Positions 8,541-21,832 of a stretch of DNA of 64,000 nucleotides are shown in pieces (within the stretch, counting starts at the first letter, position 1; every line of letters begins with the position of its first letter). The DNA lies in assembly GCF_018687715.1 (NCBI RefSeq), contig NC_056755.1:25374501-25438500 (forward strand). The letters are read 5' to 3'. Below the pieces are notes generated by a model, which did not search any database, was not told the DNA's origin, and saw only the letters and a program-made list of their open reading frames with translations. Source of the stretch: Carya illinoinensis (lineage: Eukaryota > Streptophyta > Magnoliopsida > Fagales > Juglandaceae). The position numbers and the translations under genes were made by a program.

Positions 8541-11500
8541 TGATTGAGCTGAAATATTGCATATTTTAGCTATTTAAAACCAATGTTTTTTTAAATTCAT
8601 CATGACATTATTATTGGTTTTAGATGGAAAAATAGTTAATAAGCATAAATACGAGTTATGATTTAAATTGATTAAAAGCATGAGTTTATGCTTAATTTTA
8701 TAACTATAATTTAATGAGACAATATTTCCTCACATATATAGTTTATTTGTGCTAATCTATTTTTCTTTTAATTTATTTTTTTCTTTGAGTGTTATTTTGA
8801 TTTTCAGTTCAAATAAATCCAATTGGAACTGTTGACCGAAGAGAAAGACCTTCATCTGTCTTGTTGTTCTCAACCAATCCGATTCCAAGGTTAAGGATGG
8901 CTAACTGTGTGTCAGATGCTGTACATGTTGAAGATGGAGTTGATCACACCCATTCTACTATTTAATCATATGATGACGATAATTTAATCATATGCTCAGT
9001 TACAAGTTGATGTCAAAATCCAAATGAAAAGGGCCACTTGGTCACTCGGACACCACATGCTCACATGCGAGGATGAACGAGCTTGCTTTACTTTTGTTTT
9101 CGAGTAGCAGCTGGGGGACATAGAGAGATTCGGTGGGAGAATGAGTGGGGTGTGCTGATTAGAATAGAGAGAAGTGTTAGCTGAGGCTGACTCATTAAAG
9201 CCGATGGGAAGAGAACGTGAACCGAATCTTGAGTGGAGAGAAAAGAAGATGGTAATGATTCCCTTGAGTGGAGAGAGTGGGACGGCTGGTGTGCAATTCT
9301 TGCTTTACTTTCGAGGGGAGAGCAGAATTTTGGTGGGAATTGCTTTACACACGGCTACTTGAGTGGAGAGAGTGGATGAGTGGCTTGGTTCGGCTGGAAA
9401 CTTTGAGGTAAGTTGCAGCTGGGGGACAAGGAGAGAGAAATCGGTGGAACAAAAGAAAAGATGATGATGTTCACATAGTAAATTCTAAAGCTGCTGCAGC
9501 AAGAACATTCGGATCTCACACCATGGGCCACATGCAGCACATGCCAAAACCGAAGCTCAGCTCATCATGCATGACAACAATTCAGACATCATTCGGCAGG
9601 GGCCACGGCTTGAGTGGAGAGAGGCTTGAGTGGATAGATGAGTGGAGAGACCGAGAGCATGATTTTGCTTTCCATTTCTCTTTCGTTTGAGTGGAGATTG
9701 ATAAAGTGGAGAGAAGCACTATACGGAAAGTGGTAGAGAGGGAGAAATGAGTGAGTGGAGTAAGTGATATGTGCTGATGATTACGGCTCATAATTAAAGA
9801 AAATGGATGGTAATCGTAACAGCAGGGGACACGAGCAGCAGCATTTCTTTTCCGTTCAACTCGTGGAAGAAATTAAATTGGAATTTGAGCCGTGTAGCTG
9901 GATTTTATTGTGCTTAAAGAGGCAGTTGTACGTGCATATTTATATATATTGCTAGACGAAGGCACCGACTGATTGATTAGAATAGAAAGAAAAAAAAAGA
10001 ATTGAGAGAGTGGGTCGATGAGAGAGTGGGGTCGGTTTGGCTGAATGCATGAATATAGTGAGAGTGGGAGCTTACGGAAGAAAATAAAACAGAAAAGAAA
10101 AGAAAAAAAATAGTTCAAAGGTTGGTGGAATGAAGTGGAGACCGAGTGGGGGCTTGCCTTGCTTTCATACGGAGGCACAAATGAGTTGAAGAGCACATGG
10201 CAGCAAATCAGATCACTCAACACAGCAATCATCACTCGGCAATTCAAGTCACTCAGCTTTACAACACAGCAGCAATCATCACTCAAAGAAACACAAGCAC
10301 ATGCATCACAGCAAACACACTTCATTCACTCAGCAGCTTGCACATAAGCATGGCTATAAAAGGAAAGAAGTTTGGAAGGAAGAGATCCGGTAGCAAGTTT
10401 TAGTTTGAAGTTTTTGTTGTTATTTTCTTTCCTTTTGTAGAGTAGTGTAGTTTAGGTTTTTTTATTTTTCTTTCATTTGTTTTCTTTTATTTGTTTAAGC
10501 TTAGAGTGTTTGGTTTTGAATTTTATTTTCTTAGAGTGTTTAAGTTTAGAGTGTTTAAGTTTTATTTTATTTTCTTTCGTTTTATGTTATTGTGTGGTTT
10601 CATTGTATTTGATTTTAATTTTATTCGGAACGATATTTCCATAGTATTTGTATTAAATATGTTTGGCTTGGGATTCAATGAGTAGCTCATAACTGTTTGG
10701 GGTTGGATTTTCTTCAAGATTATGGATTTTAAATGATTAACTTGATAGATTATATTTCATTTTACAATTGGGAAGGATTAAAATTCTATGTTCTTGAATT
10801 TGATCAGTCGTAGACGTGAAGGCACGATTGATGCTTGAACTTGTAACAAGATCTTGATAGCTTTCTTGCACTTCTACAATTGATATAAAATCTGTCAAGC
10901 ACCTTGATTATACTGAAAAAGCGTGCTTATTGTTTATTTAACCGATCATAATCTCTTGAAACGAGAAAATGGTTGAGAGAAAAACTTAGAGGCAAAACCA
11001 ATTTCAAATTAGAAATGAGCGAAAATTGCATCCCGAGTATTTGTTCTATTGTTTTTCCAATTTCAACTTTTACGCATTTTCCTTGGGTTGTGGAATGAGA
11101 TTTAATTTATTTTAGATTCTAGATCGTTGCAATATTTTGTGATTGATTGATGATTTCACTATATTACTAGTCGGATTTAAATTAAAAATAGATTACGGCT
11201 CTTGCTCTTGTTTTGTTGTTGACGTAAGGCACAGCAAAAGCTTGAACGGAACGTGATTTGTTTAGGATTCAAAAACAATAGATTGAAACACTTGCTCTTG
11301 TTTTGTTGTTGACGTAAGGCACATCAAAAGCTTGAAAATTATCAAGGCTTCTCTCGATTGTTTGTTAATGTGTGTTCGGCTAGTAAAATAGAAAATCCCT
11401 TAGGAAAATATTGCAACAAAAACTTGAACTTAATCTTTTTATCTTCCGTTTATCAATGCCTTGACTGGATTGTTAATCGAGAAAATTATCTAGAATCCGA

Positions 11501-11751
11501 AATAAAGAGAGTCTCAAACCCAACCCAAGTTTTCGTTAATTTGTTTTTCAGAAACTCCAATTTCAGTTTCGATTGTCTTTTTGCATTTCTTTTTATTTTC
11601 ACCTCTTATAATCGACACCATGTTACCCAAAAACCAAAAAAATCTCATAAATGCTTTGATAACCCATTGTCCCTGTGGAATACGATCCTGGACTTATCCT
11701 TGATACAACTTGACACTTCTGCACTTGGAAGCACATTCTCGAGACGAGTCA
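8541..11751 (+). repeat. 3' LTR of element 1 (3,211 bp)
   Basis: Direct repeat of 2875-6085. It begins right after the G-rich purine tract at 8540 and ends TCA next to the duplicated target site. Corresponding internal landmarks are 5,666 bp further on. Confidence 0.95.
10355..10361 (+). promoter_or_regulatory. Putative TATA box of 3' LTR, element 1
   Basis: Same TATAAAA as in the 5' LTR; in this copy transcription would read out towards satellite unit 3. Confidence 0.6.
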
Positions 11752-11756
11752 ATGAG
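11752..11756 (+). repeat. Target-site duplication, right copy (ATGAG), element 1
   Basis: ATGAG follows the 3' LTR end TCA directly and is followed by satellite CCTTAC. Confidence 0.95.
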
Positions 11757-11759
11757 CCT

Positions 11760-13198
11760 TACAAATTTAATTGTTGTTGTTCATCCTTCATAGAGTGAAT
11801 TTGAAGATTACACTTGATCCAGCACATTTCGACAAAAGGAATGTCAATGGAACAGACAAGTCACAGCCAATCGCCACCTGCGCGCACCTCCATGTGCATT
11901 GCAACTAATCGGCCCAAAAGCCAACGCCCTTTACACCATTTTCTCAAGGGAAATCTCATCAAATGCGTCCATGATTAAAGCCTTACAGCTCATTTCTAGC
12001 ACTGAACGAATTGACTCGAATAAACCTATCTTTTCTATCACTGTTCCAATTGTAGCCCCCATTCAGCATACAAACGGTTTCCCTCAAGCCGAAGAAGTGC
12101 CACACGCCCCACATGTTCTCATCTCACCATGGTTGAGCTTCTAGCTTGAGTTGATGGCATTAATCAACTCACAAGTCAATAGTCATCTCTAAACCGTGTT
12201 TTCAGGTTAATTTCCTTTTTAATTCTTTCTTAGCTTACATATGTGGACCTTACGACTTCTATTCTTGTTCTTTATCAATCTAAGAGTGAATTAGTGGATT
12301 GGAATTGATCCACGACATTTCCGTTGAAGGAATGTCATTCCAACGCCCAAGTCCCCGCCAATCGCCACCTTGGTGCACATCCATGTGCATTGCAACTAAT
12401 CAGCCCCTAACCCATGCCTTTTATATTATTTTCTCAAGTGAAATCTCATGAAATGCCTCCCACCTTAACCCTTCCAGCTGATTGATAGAAATGGACGAAT
12501 TGGCCCCCGAACAGACCCGCCTTTTCTTTCCTTCTTCCAATCGCAGCCCACATAAGCCCCACCATCGGTTTCCATCGAGCCCAAGAAGTGCCACATGTCC
12601 TTCATGACCACAACCTGCCATTGTGAAGGTTTTAACTTAAGTTGACGGCATTAACAAACTTACAGGTGATTAGTCGTCTCTAAACGATGTTTTGAGCTTA
12701 ATTTTCTTATTAATTCATTCTCGCCTTTTTTATACGGACCTTATGACTTTTATTGTTGTTTTTCATCATTCATAGAGTGAATTAGTGGATTAGAATTGAT
12801 CCAACACATTTCAATAGATGGAATACAATCCCACGTAGGTGCACCTGCATGTGCATTGGAACTAATCAGCCCAAAACCCGAGCCTCTTAAACCATTTTCT
12901 CAAGGGCAATCTCACATCACATCCATCCCTCATTAACACTCCTGGTTCGTTTCAAGCATTGGACGAATTGGCTCGAACAAACCCGTCTTTTCATGAATTC
13001 TTGCGCACATACTCCAAACCATTGGTTTTCCTCGAGCCTAGGATGTGCCACACGGCCCTAAAGTTCTCATTCCACCATTGTTAGGTTTCTGAATAAAGTT
13101 GAGGGCATTAATCAACTCACTAGTGATTAGTCATCACAAAACCTTGTTTGGAACATAATTGCCCTTTTAATTCTATCTCACCTTTTCTAAATGAGCCT
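11760..13198 (+). repeat. HOR unit 3
   Basis: Monomer C carries CAAAACCCGAG, TTCAAGCATTGG and CATACTCCAAAC, variants shared only with unit 4. Confidence 0.95.
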
Positions 13199-14637
13199 TA
13201 CAAATTTAATTGTTGTTGTTCATCCTTCATAGAGTGAATTTGAAGATTACACTTGATCCAGCACATTTCGACAAAAGGAATGTCAATGGAACAGACAAGT
13301 CACAGCCGATCGCCACCTGCGCGCACCTCCATGTGCATTGCAACTAATCGGCCCAAAAGCCAACGCCCTTTACACAATTTTCTCAAGGGAAATCTCATCA
13401 AATGCGTCCATGATTAAAGCCTTACAGCTCATTTCTAGCACTGAACGAATTGACTCGAATAAACCTATCTTTTCTATCACTGTTCCAATTGTAGCCCCCA
13501 TTCAGCATACAAACGGTTTCCCTCAAGCCGAAGAAGTGCCACACGCCCCACATGTTCTCATCTCACCATGGTTGAGCTTCTAACTTGAGTTGAGGGCATT
13601 AATCAACTCACAAGTCAATAGTCATCTCTAAACCGTGTTTTCAGGTTAATTTCCTTTTTAATTCTTTCTTAGCTTAGATATGTGGACCTTACGACTTCTA
13701 TTCTTGTTCTTTATCAATCTAAGAGTGAATTAGTGGATTGGAATTGATCCACGATATTTCCGTTGAAGGAATGTCATTCCAACGCCCAAGTCCCCGCCAA
13801 TCGCCACCTTGGTGCACATCCATGTGCATTGCAACTAATCAGCCCCTAACCCATGCCTTTTATATTATTTTCTCAAGTGAAATCTCATGAAATGCCTCCC
13901 ACCTTAACCCTTCCAGCTGATTGATAGAAATGGACGAATTGGCCCCCGAACAGACCCGCCTTTTCTTTCCTTCTTCCAATCGCAGCCCACATAAGCCCCA
14001 CCATCGGTTTCCATCGAGCCCAAGAAGTGCCACATGTCCTTCATGACCACAACCTGCCATTGTGAAGGTTTTAACTTAAGTTGACGGCATTAACAAACTT
14101 ACAGGTGATTAGTCGTCTCTAAACGATGTTTTGAGCTTAATTTTCTTATTAATTCATTCTCGCCTTTTTTATACGGACCTTATGACTTTTATTGTTGTTT
14201 TTCATCATTCATAGAGTGAATTAGTGGATTAGAATTGATCCAACACATTTCAATAGATGGAATACAATCCCACGTAGGTGCACCTGCATGTGCATTGGAA
14301 CTAATCAGCCCAAAACCCGAGCCTCTTAAACCATTTTCTCAAGGGCAATCTCACATCACATCCATCCCTCATTAACACTCCTGGTTCGTTTCAAGCATTG
14401 GACGAATTGGCTCGAACAAACCCGTCTTTTCATGAATTCTTGCGCACATACTCCAAACCATTGGTTTTCCTCGAGCCTAGGATGTGCCACACGGCCCTAA
14501 AGTTCTCATTCCACCATTGTTAGGTTTCTGAATAAAGTTGAGGGCATTAATCAACTCACTAGTGATTAGTCATCACAAAACCTTGTTTGGAACATAATTG
14601 CCCTTTTAATTCTATCTCACCTTTTCTAAATGAGCCT
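13199..14637 (+). repeat. HOR unit 4
   Basis: Monomer A has CAGCCGATCG and TACACAATTTT; B has CTTAGATATG and CACGATATTTCC. All four are shared with unit 5, while its monomer C matches unit 3. It is therefore mosaic between its neighbours. Confidence 0.95.
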
Positions 14638-16076
14638 TACAAATTTAATTGTTGTTGTTCATCCTTCATAGAGTGAATTTGAAGATTACACTTGATCCAG
14701 CACATTTCGACAAAAGGAATGTCAATGGAACAGACAAGTCACAGCCGATCGCCACCTGCGCGCACCTCCATGTGCATTGCAACTAATCGGCCCAAAAGCC
14801 AACGCCCTTTACACAATTTTCTCAAGGGAAATCTCATCAAATGCGTCCATGATTAAAGCCTTACAGCTCATTTCTAGCACTGAACGAATTGACTCGAATA
14901 AACCTATCTTTTCTATCACTGTTCCAATTGTAGCCCCCATTCAGCATACAAACGGTTTCCCTCAAGCCGAAGAAGTGCCACACGCCCCACATGTTCTCAT
15001 CTCACCATGGTTGAGCTTCTAACTTGAGTTGAGGGCATTAATCAACTCACAAGTCAATAGTCATCTCTAAACCGTGTTTTCAGGTTAATTTCCTTTTTAA
15101 TTCTTTCTTAGCTTAGATATGTGGACCTTACGACTTCTATTCTTGTTCTTTATCAATCTAAGAGTGAATTAGTGGATTGGAATTGATCCACGATATTTCC
15201 GTTGAAGGAATGTCATTCCAACGCCCAAGTCCCCGCCAATCGCCACCTTGGTGCACATCCATGTGCATTGCAACTAATCAGCCCCTAACCCATGCCTTTT
15301 ATATTATTTTCTCAAGTGAAATCTCATGAAATGCCTCCCACCTTAACCCTTCCAGCTGATTGATAGAAATGGACGAATTGGCCCCCGAACAGACCCGCCT
15401 TTTCTTTCGTTCTTCAAATCGCAGCCCACATAAGCCCCACCATCGGTTTCCATCGAGCCCAAGAAGTGCCACATGTCCTTCATGACCACAACCTGCCATT
15501 GTGAAGGTTTTAACTTAAGTTGACGGCATTAACAAACTTACAGGTGATTAGTCGTCTCTAAACGATGTTTTGAGCTTAATTTTCTTATTAATTCATTCTC
15601 GCCTTTTTTATACGGACCTTATGACTTTTATTGTTGTTTTTCATCATTCATAGAGTGAATTAGTGGATTAGAATTGATCCAACACATTTCAATAGATGGA
15701 ATACAATCCCACGTAGGTGCACCTGCATGTGCATTGGAACTAATAAACCCAGAGCCCGAGCCTCTTAAACCATTTTCTCAAGGGCAATCTCACATCACAT
15801 CCATCCCTCATTAACACTCCTGGTTCGTTTCAGGCATTGGACGAATTGGCTCGAACAAACCCGTCTTTTCATGAATTCTTGCGCACATACGCCAAACCAT
15901 TGGTTTTCCTCGAGCCTAGGATGTGCCACACGGCCCTAAAGTTCTCATTCCACCATTGTTAGGTTTCTGAATAAAGTTGAGGGCATTAATCAACTCACTA
16001 GTGATTAGTCATCACAAAACCTTGTTTGGAACATAATTGCCCTTTTAATTCTATCTCACCTTTTCTAAATGAGCCT
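14638..16076 (+). repeat. HOR unit 5
   Basis: Monomers A and B match unit 4 except for the CTTTCGTTCTTCAAATC form in B. Monomer C has the private TAATAAACCCAGAG. Confidence 0.95.
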
Positions 16077-17515
16077 TACCAATTTAATTGTTGTTGTTCA
16101 TCCTTCCTAGAGTGAATTTGAAGATTACACTTGATCCAGCACATTTCGACAAAAGGAATGTCAATGGAACAGACAAGTCACAGCCAATCGCCACCTGCGC
16201 GCACCTCCATGTGCATTGCAACTAATCGGCCCAAAAGCCAACGCCCTTTACACCATTTTCTCAAGGGAAATCTCATCAAATGCGTCCATGATTAAAGCCT
16301 TACAGCTCATTTCTAGCACTGAACGAATTGACTCGAATAAACCTATCTTTTCTATCACTGTTCCAATTGTAGCCCCCATTCAGCATACAAACGGTTTCCC
16401 TCAAGCCGAAGAAGTGCCACATGCCCCACATGTTCTCATCTCACCATGGTTGAGCTTCTAGCTTGAGTTGAGGGCATTAATCAACTCACAAGTCAATAGT
16501 CATCTCTAAACCGTGTTTTCAGGTTAATTTCCTTTTTAATTCTTTCTTAGCTTACATATGTGGACCTTACGACTTCTATTCTTGTTCTTTGTCAATCTAA
16601 GAGTGAATTAGTGGATTGGAATTGATCCACGACATTTCCGTTGAAGGAATGTCATTCCAACGCCCAAGTCCCCGCCAATCGCCACCTTGGTGCACATCCA
16701 TGTGCATTGCAACTAATCAGCCCCTAACCCATGCCTTTTATATTATTTTCTCAAGTGAAATCTCATGAAATGCCTCCCACCTTAACCCTTCCAGCTGATT
16801 GATAGAAATGGACGAATTGGCCCCCGAACAGACCCGCCTTTTCTTTCCTTCTTCCAATCGCAGCCCACATAAGCCCCACCATCGGTTTCCATCGAGCCCA
16901 AGAAGTGCCACATGTCCTTCATGACCACAACCTGCCATTGTGAAGGTTTTAACTTAAGTTGACGGCATTAACAAACTTACAGGTGATTAGTCGTCTCTAA
17001 ACGATGTTTTGAGCTTAATTTTCTTATTAATTCATTCTCGCCTTTTTTATACGGACCTTATGACTTTTATTGTTGTTTTTCATCATTCATAGAGTGAATT
17101 AGTGGATTAGAATTGATCCAACACATTTCAATAGATGGAGTACAATCCCACGTAGGTGCACCTGCATGTGCATTGGAACTAATCAGCCCAAAGCCCGAGC
17201 CTCTTAAACCCTTTTCTCAAGGGCAATCTCACATCACATCCATCCCTCATTAACACTCCTGGTTCGTTTCAGGCATTGGACGAATTGGCTCGAACAAACC
17301 CGTCTTTTCATGAATTCTTGCGCACATACGCCAAACCATTGGTTTTCCTCGAGCCTAGGATGTGCCACACGGCCCTAAAGTTCTCATTCCACCATTGTTA
17401 GGTTTCTGAATAAAGTTGAGGGCATTAATCAACTCACTAGTGATTAGTCATCACAAAACCTTGTTTGGAACATAATTGCCCTTTTAATTCTATCTCACCT
17501 TTTCTAAATGAGCCT
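16077..17515 (+). repeat. HOR unit 6
   Basis: Private variants: CTTACCAATTT and TTCCTAGAG at the start of A, TTTGTCAATC in B, and GGAGTACAATCC and AACCCTTTTCTC in C. Confidence 0.95.
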
Positions 17516-18954
17516 TACAAATTTAATTGTTGTTGTTCATCCTTCATAGAGTGAATTTGAAGATTACACTTGATCCAGCACATTTCGACAAAAGGAATGT
17601 CAATGGAACAGACAAGTCACAGCCAATCGCCACCTGCGCGCACCTCCATGTGCATTGCAACTAATCGGCCCAAAAGCCAACGCCCTTTACACCATTTTCT
17701 CAAGGGAAATCTCATCAAATGCGTCCATGATTAAATCCTTACAGCTCATTTCTAGCACTGAACGAATTGACTCAAATAAACCTATGTTTTCTATCACTGT
17801 TCCAATTGTAGCCCCCATTCAGCATACAAACGGTTTCCCTCAAGCCGAAGAAGTGCCACACGCCCCACATGTTCTCATCTCACCATGGTTGAGCTTCTAG
17901 CTTGAGTTGATGGCATTAATCAACTCACAAGTCAATAGTCATCTCTAAACCGTGTTTTCAGGTTAATTTCCTTTTTAATTCTTTCTTAGCTTACATATGT
18001 GGACCTTACGACTTCTATTCTTGTTCTTTATCAATCTAAGAGTGAATTAGTGGATTGGAATTGATCCACGACATTTCCGTTGAAGGAATGTCATTCCAAC
18101 GCCCAAGTCCCCGCCAATCGCCACCTTGGTGCACATCCATGTGCATTGCAACTAATCAGCCCCTAACCCATGCCTTTTATATTATTTTCTCAAGTGAAAT
18201 CTCATGAAATGCCTCCCACCTTAACCCTTCCAGCTGATTGATAGAAATGGACGAATTGGCCCCCGAACAGACCCGCCTTTTCTTTCCTTCTTCCAATCGC
18301 AGCCCACATAAGCCCCACCATCGGTTTCCATCGAGCCCAAGAAGTGCCACATGTCCTTCATGACCACAACCTGCCATTGTGAAGGTTTTAAGTTAAGTTG
18401 ACGGCATTAACAAACTTACAGGTGATTAGTCGTCTCTAAACGATGTTTTGAGCTTAATTTTCTTATTAATTCATTCTCGCCTTTTTTATACGGACCTTAT
18501 GACTTTTATTGTTGTTTTTCATCATTCGTAGAGTGAATTAGTGGATTAGAATTGATCCAACACATTTCAATAGATGGAATGCAATCCCACGTAGGTGCAC
18601 CTGCATGTGCATTGGAACTAATCAGCCCAAAACCCGAGCCTCTTAAACCATTTTCTCAAGGGCAATCTCACATCACATCCATCCCTCATTAACACTCCTG
18701 GTTCGTTTCAGGCATTGGACGAATTGGCTCGAACAAACCCGTCTTTTCATGAATTCTTGCGCACATACGCCAAACCATTGGTTTTCCTCGAGCCTAGGAT
18801 GTGCCACACGGCCCTAAAGTTCTCATTCCACCATTGTTAGGTTTCTGAATAAAGTTGAGGGCATTAATCAACTCACTAGTGATTAGTCATCACAAAACCT
18901 TGTTTGGAACATAATTGCCCTTTTAATTCTATCTCACCTTTTCTAAATGAGCCT
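17516..18954 (+). repeat. HOR unit 7
   Basis: Variants ATTAAATCCTT and CTCAAATAAACC in A, TTTTAAGTTAAG in B, and CATTCGTAGAG and GAATGCAATCC in C. No difference from unit 8 was seen. Confidence 0.95.
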
Positions 18955-20393
18955 TACAAATTTAATTGTTGTTGTTCATCCTTCATAGAGTGAATTTGAA
19001 GATTACACTTGATCCAGCACATTTCGACAAAAGGAATGTCAATGGAACAGACAAGTCACAGCCAATCGCCACCTGCGCGCACCTCCATGTGCATTGCAAC
19101 TAATCGGCCCAAAAGCCAACGCCCTTTACACCATTTTCTCAAGGGAAATCTCATCAAATGCGTCCATGATTAAATCCTTACAGCTCATTTCTAGCACTGA
19201 ACGAATTGACTCAAATAAACCTATGTTTTCTATCACTGTTCCAATTGTAGCCCCCATTCAGCATACAAACGGTTTCCCTCAAGCCGAAGAAGTGCCACAC
19301 GCCCCACATGTTCTCATCTCACCATGGTTGAGCTTCTAGCTTGAGTTGATGGCATTAATCAACTCACAAGTCAATAGTCATCTCTAAACCGTGTTTTCAG
19401 GTTAATTTCCTTTTTAATTCTTTCTTAGCTTACATATGTGGACCTTACGACTTCTATTCTTGTTCTTTATCAATCTAAGAGTGAATTAGTGGATTGGAAT
19501 TGATCCACGACATTTCCGTTGAAGGAATGTCATTCCAACGCCCAAGTCCCCGCCAATCGCCACCTTGGTGCACATCCATGTGCATTGCAACTAATCAGCC
19601 CCTAACCCATGCCTTTTATATTATTTTCTCAAGTGAAATCTCATGAAATGCCTCCCACCTTAACCCTTCCAGCTGATTGATAGAAATGGACGAATTGGCC
19701 CCCGAACAGACCCGCCTTTTCTTTCCTTCTTCCAATCGCAGCCCACATAAGCCCCACCATCGGTTTCCATCGAGCCCAAGAAGTGCCACATGTCCTTCAT
19801 GACCACAACCTGCCATTGTGAAGGTTTTAAGTTAAGTTGACGGCATTAACAAACTTACAGGTGATTAGTCGTCTCTAAACGATGTTTTGAGCTTAATTTT
19901 CTTATTAATTCATTCTCGCCTTTTTTATACGGACCTTATGACTTTTATTGTTGTTTTTCATCATTCGTAGAGTGAATTAGTGGATTAGAATTGATCCAAC
20001 ACATTTCAATAGATGGAATGCAATCCCACGTAGGTGCACCTGCATGTGCATTGGAACTAATCAGCCCAAAACCCGAGCCTCTTAAACCATTTTCTCAAGG
20101 GCAATCTCACATCACATCCATCCCTCATTAACACTCCTGGTTCGTTTCAGGCATTGGACGAATTGGCTCGAACAAACCCGTCTTTTCATGAATTCTTGCG
20201 CACATACGCCAAACCATTGGTTTTCCTCGAGCCTAGGATGTGCCACACGGCCCTAAAGTTCTCATTCCACCATTGTTAGGTTTCTGAATAAAGTTGAGGG
20301 CATTAATCAACTCACTAGTGATTAGTCATCACAAAACCTTGTTTGGAACATAATTGCCCTTTTAATTCTATCTCACCTTTTCTAAATGAGCCT
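18955..20393 (+). repeat. HOR unit 8
   Basis: Appears to be an identical or nearly identical copy of unit 7, sharing all five of its diagnostic variants. Confidence 0.95.
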
Positions 20394-21832
20394 TACAAAT
20401 TTAATTGTTGTTGTTCATCCTTCATAGAGTGAATTTGAAGATTACACTTGATCCAGCACATTTCGACAAAAGGAATGTCAATGGAACAGACAAGTCACAG
20501 CCAATCGCCACCTGCGCGCACCTCCATGTGCATTGCAACTAATCGGCCCAAAAGCCAACGCCCTTTACACCATTTTCTCAAGGGAAATCTCATCAAATGC
20601 GTCCATGATTAAATCCTTACAGCTCATTTCTAGCACTGAACGAATTGACTCAAATAAACCTATGTTTTCTATCACTGTTCCAATTGTAGCCCCCATTCAG
20701 CATACAAACGGTTTCCCTCAAGCCGAAGAAGTGCCACACGCCCCACATGTTCTCATCTCACCATGGTTGAGCTTCTAGCTTGAGTTGATGGCATTAATCA
20801 ACTCACAAGTCAATAGTCATCTCTAAACCGTGTTTTCAGGTTAATTTCCTTTTTAATTCTTTCTTAGCTTACATATGTGGACCTTACGACTTCTATTCTT
20901 GTTCTTTATCAATCTAAGAGTGAATTAGTGGATTGGAATTGATCCACGACATTTCCGTTGAAGGAATGTCATTCCAACGCCCAAGTCCCCGCCAATCGCC
21001 ACCTTGGTGCACATCCATGTGCATTGCAACTAATCAGCCCCTAACCCATGCCTTTTATATTATTTTCTCAAGTGAAATCTCATGAAATGCCTCCCACCTT
21101 AACCCTTCCAGCTGATTGATAGAAATGGACGAATTGGCCCCCGAACAGACCCGCCTTTTCTTTCCTTCTTCCAATCGCAGCCCACATAAGCCCCACCATC
21201 GGTTTCCATCGAGCCCAAGAAGTGCCACATGTCCTTCATGACCACAACCTGCCATTGTGAAGGTTTTAACTTAAGTTGACGGCATTAACAAACTTACAGG
21301 TGATTAGTCGTCTCTAAACGATGTTTTGAGCTTAATTTTCTTATTAATTCATTCTCGCCTTTTTTATACGGACCTTATGACTTTTATTGTTGTTTTTCAT
21401 CATTCATAGAGTGAATTAGTGGATTAGAATTGATCCAACACATTTCAATAGATGGAATGCAATCCCACGTAGGTGCACCTGCATGTGCATTGGAACTAAT
21501 CAGCCCAAAACCCGAGCCTCTTAAACCATTTTCTCAAGGGCAATCTCACATCACATCCATCCCTCATTAACACTCCTGGTTCGTTTCAGGCATTGGACGA
21601 ATTGGCTCGAACAAACCCGTCTTTTCATGAATTCTTGCGCACATACGCCAAACCATTGGTTTTCCTCGAGCCTAGGATGTGCCACACGGCCCTAAAGTTC
21701 TCATTCCACCATTGTTAGGTTTCTGAATAAAGTTGAGGGCATTAATCAACTCACTAGTGATTAGTCATCACAAAACCTTGTTTGGAACATAATTGCCCTT
21801 TTAATTCTATCTCACCTTTTCTAAATGAGCCT
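20394..21832 (+). repeat. HOR unit 9
   Basis: Monomer A matches units 7-8 (ATTAAATCCTT), but B and C revert to TTTTAACTTAAG and CATTCATAGAG. Confidence 0.95.

Larger units (their letters stand above)
2875..11751 (+). mobile_element. LTR retrotransposon 1: non-autonomous LARD-like Ty3/Gypsy element, 8,877 bp
   Basis: A complete insertion bounded by 3,211-bp direct LTRs starting TGATTG and ending GAGTCA, with 5-bp ATGAG target duplications. Internal order is LTR, tRNA-Asp primer site, gag stub, 145-aa ORF, AT-rich non-coding DNA, purine tract, LTR. The interior is only 2,455 bp and has no protease, reverse transcriptase, RNase H or integrase, so the element must be mobilised in trans. The gag N-terminus motif, the tRNA-Asp primer and the GAGGACAATG...TTGGGG motif point to the Athila/Tat side of plant Gypsy elements; that lineage call is from memory of those families. 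LTRs longer than the interior fit the LARD class. Near-identical LTRs show a recent insertion. Confidence 0.93.
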
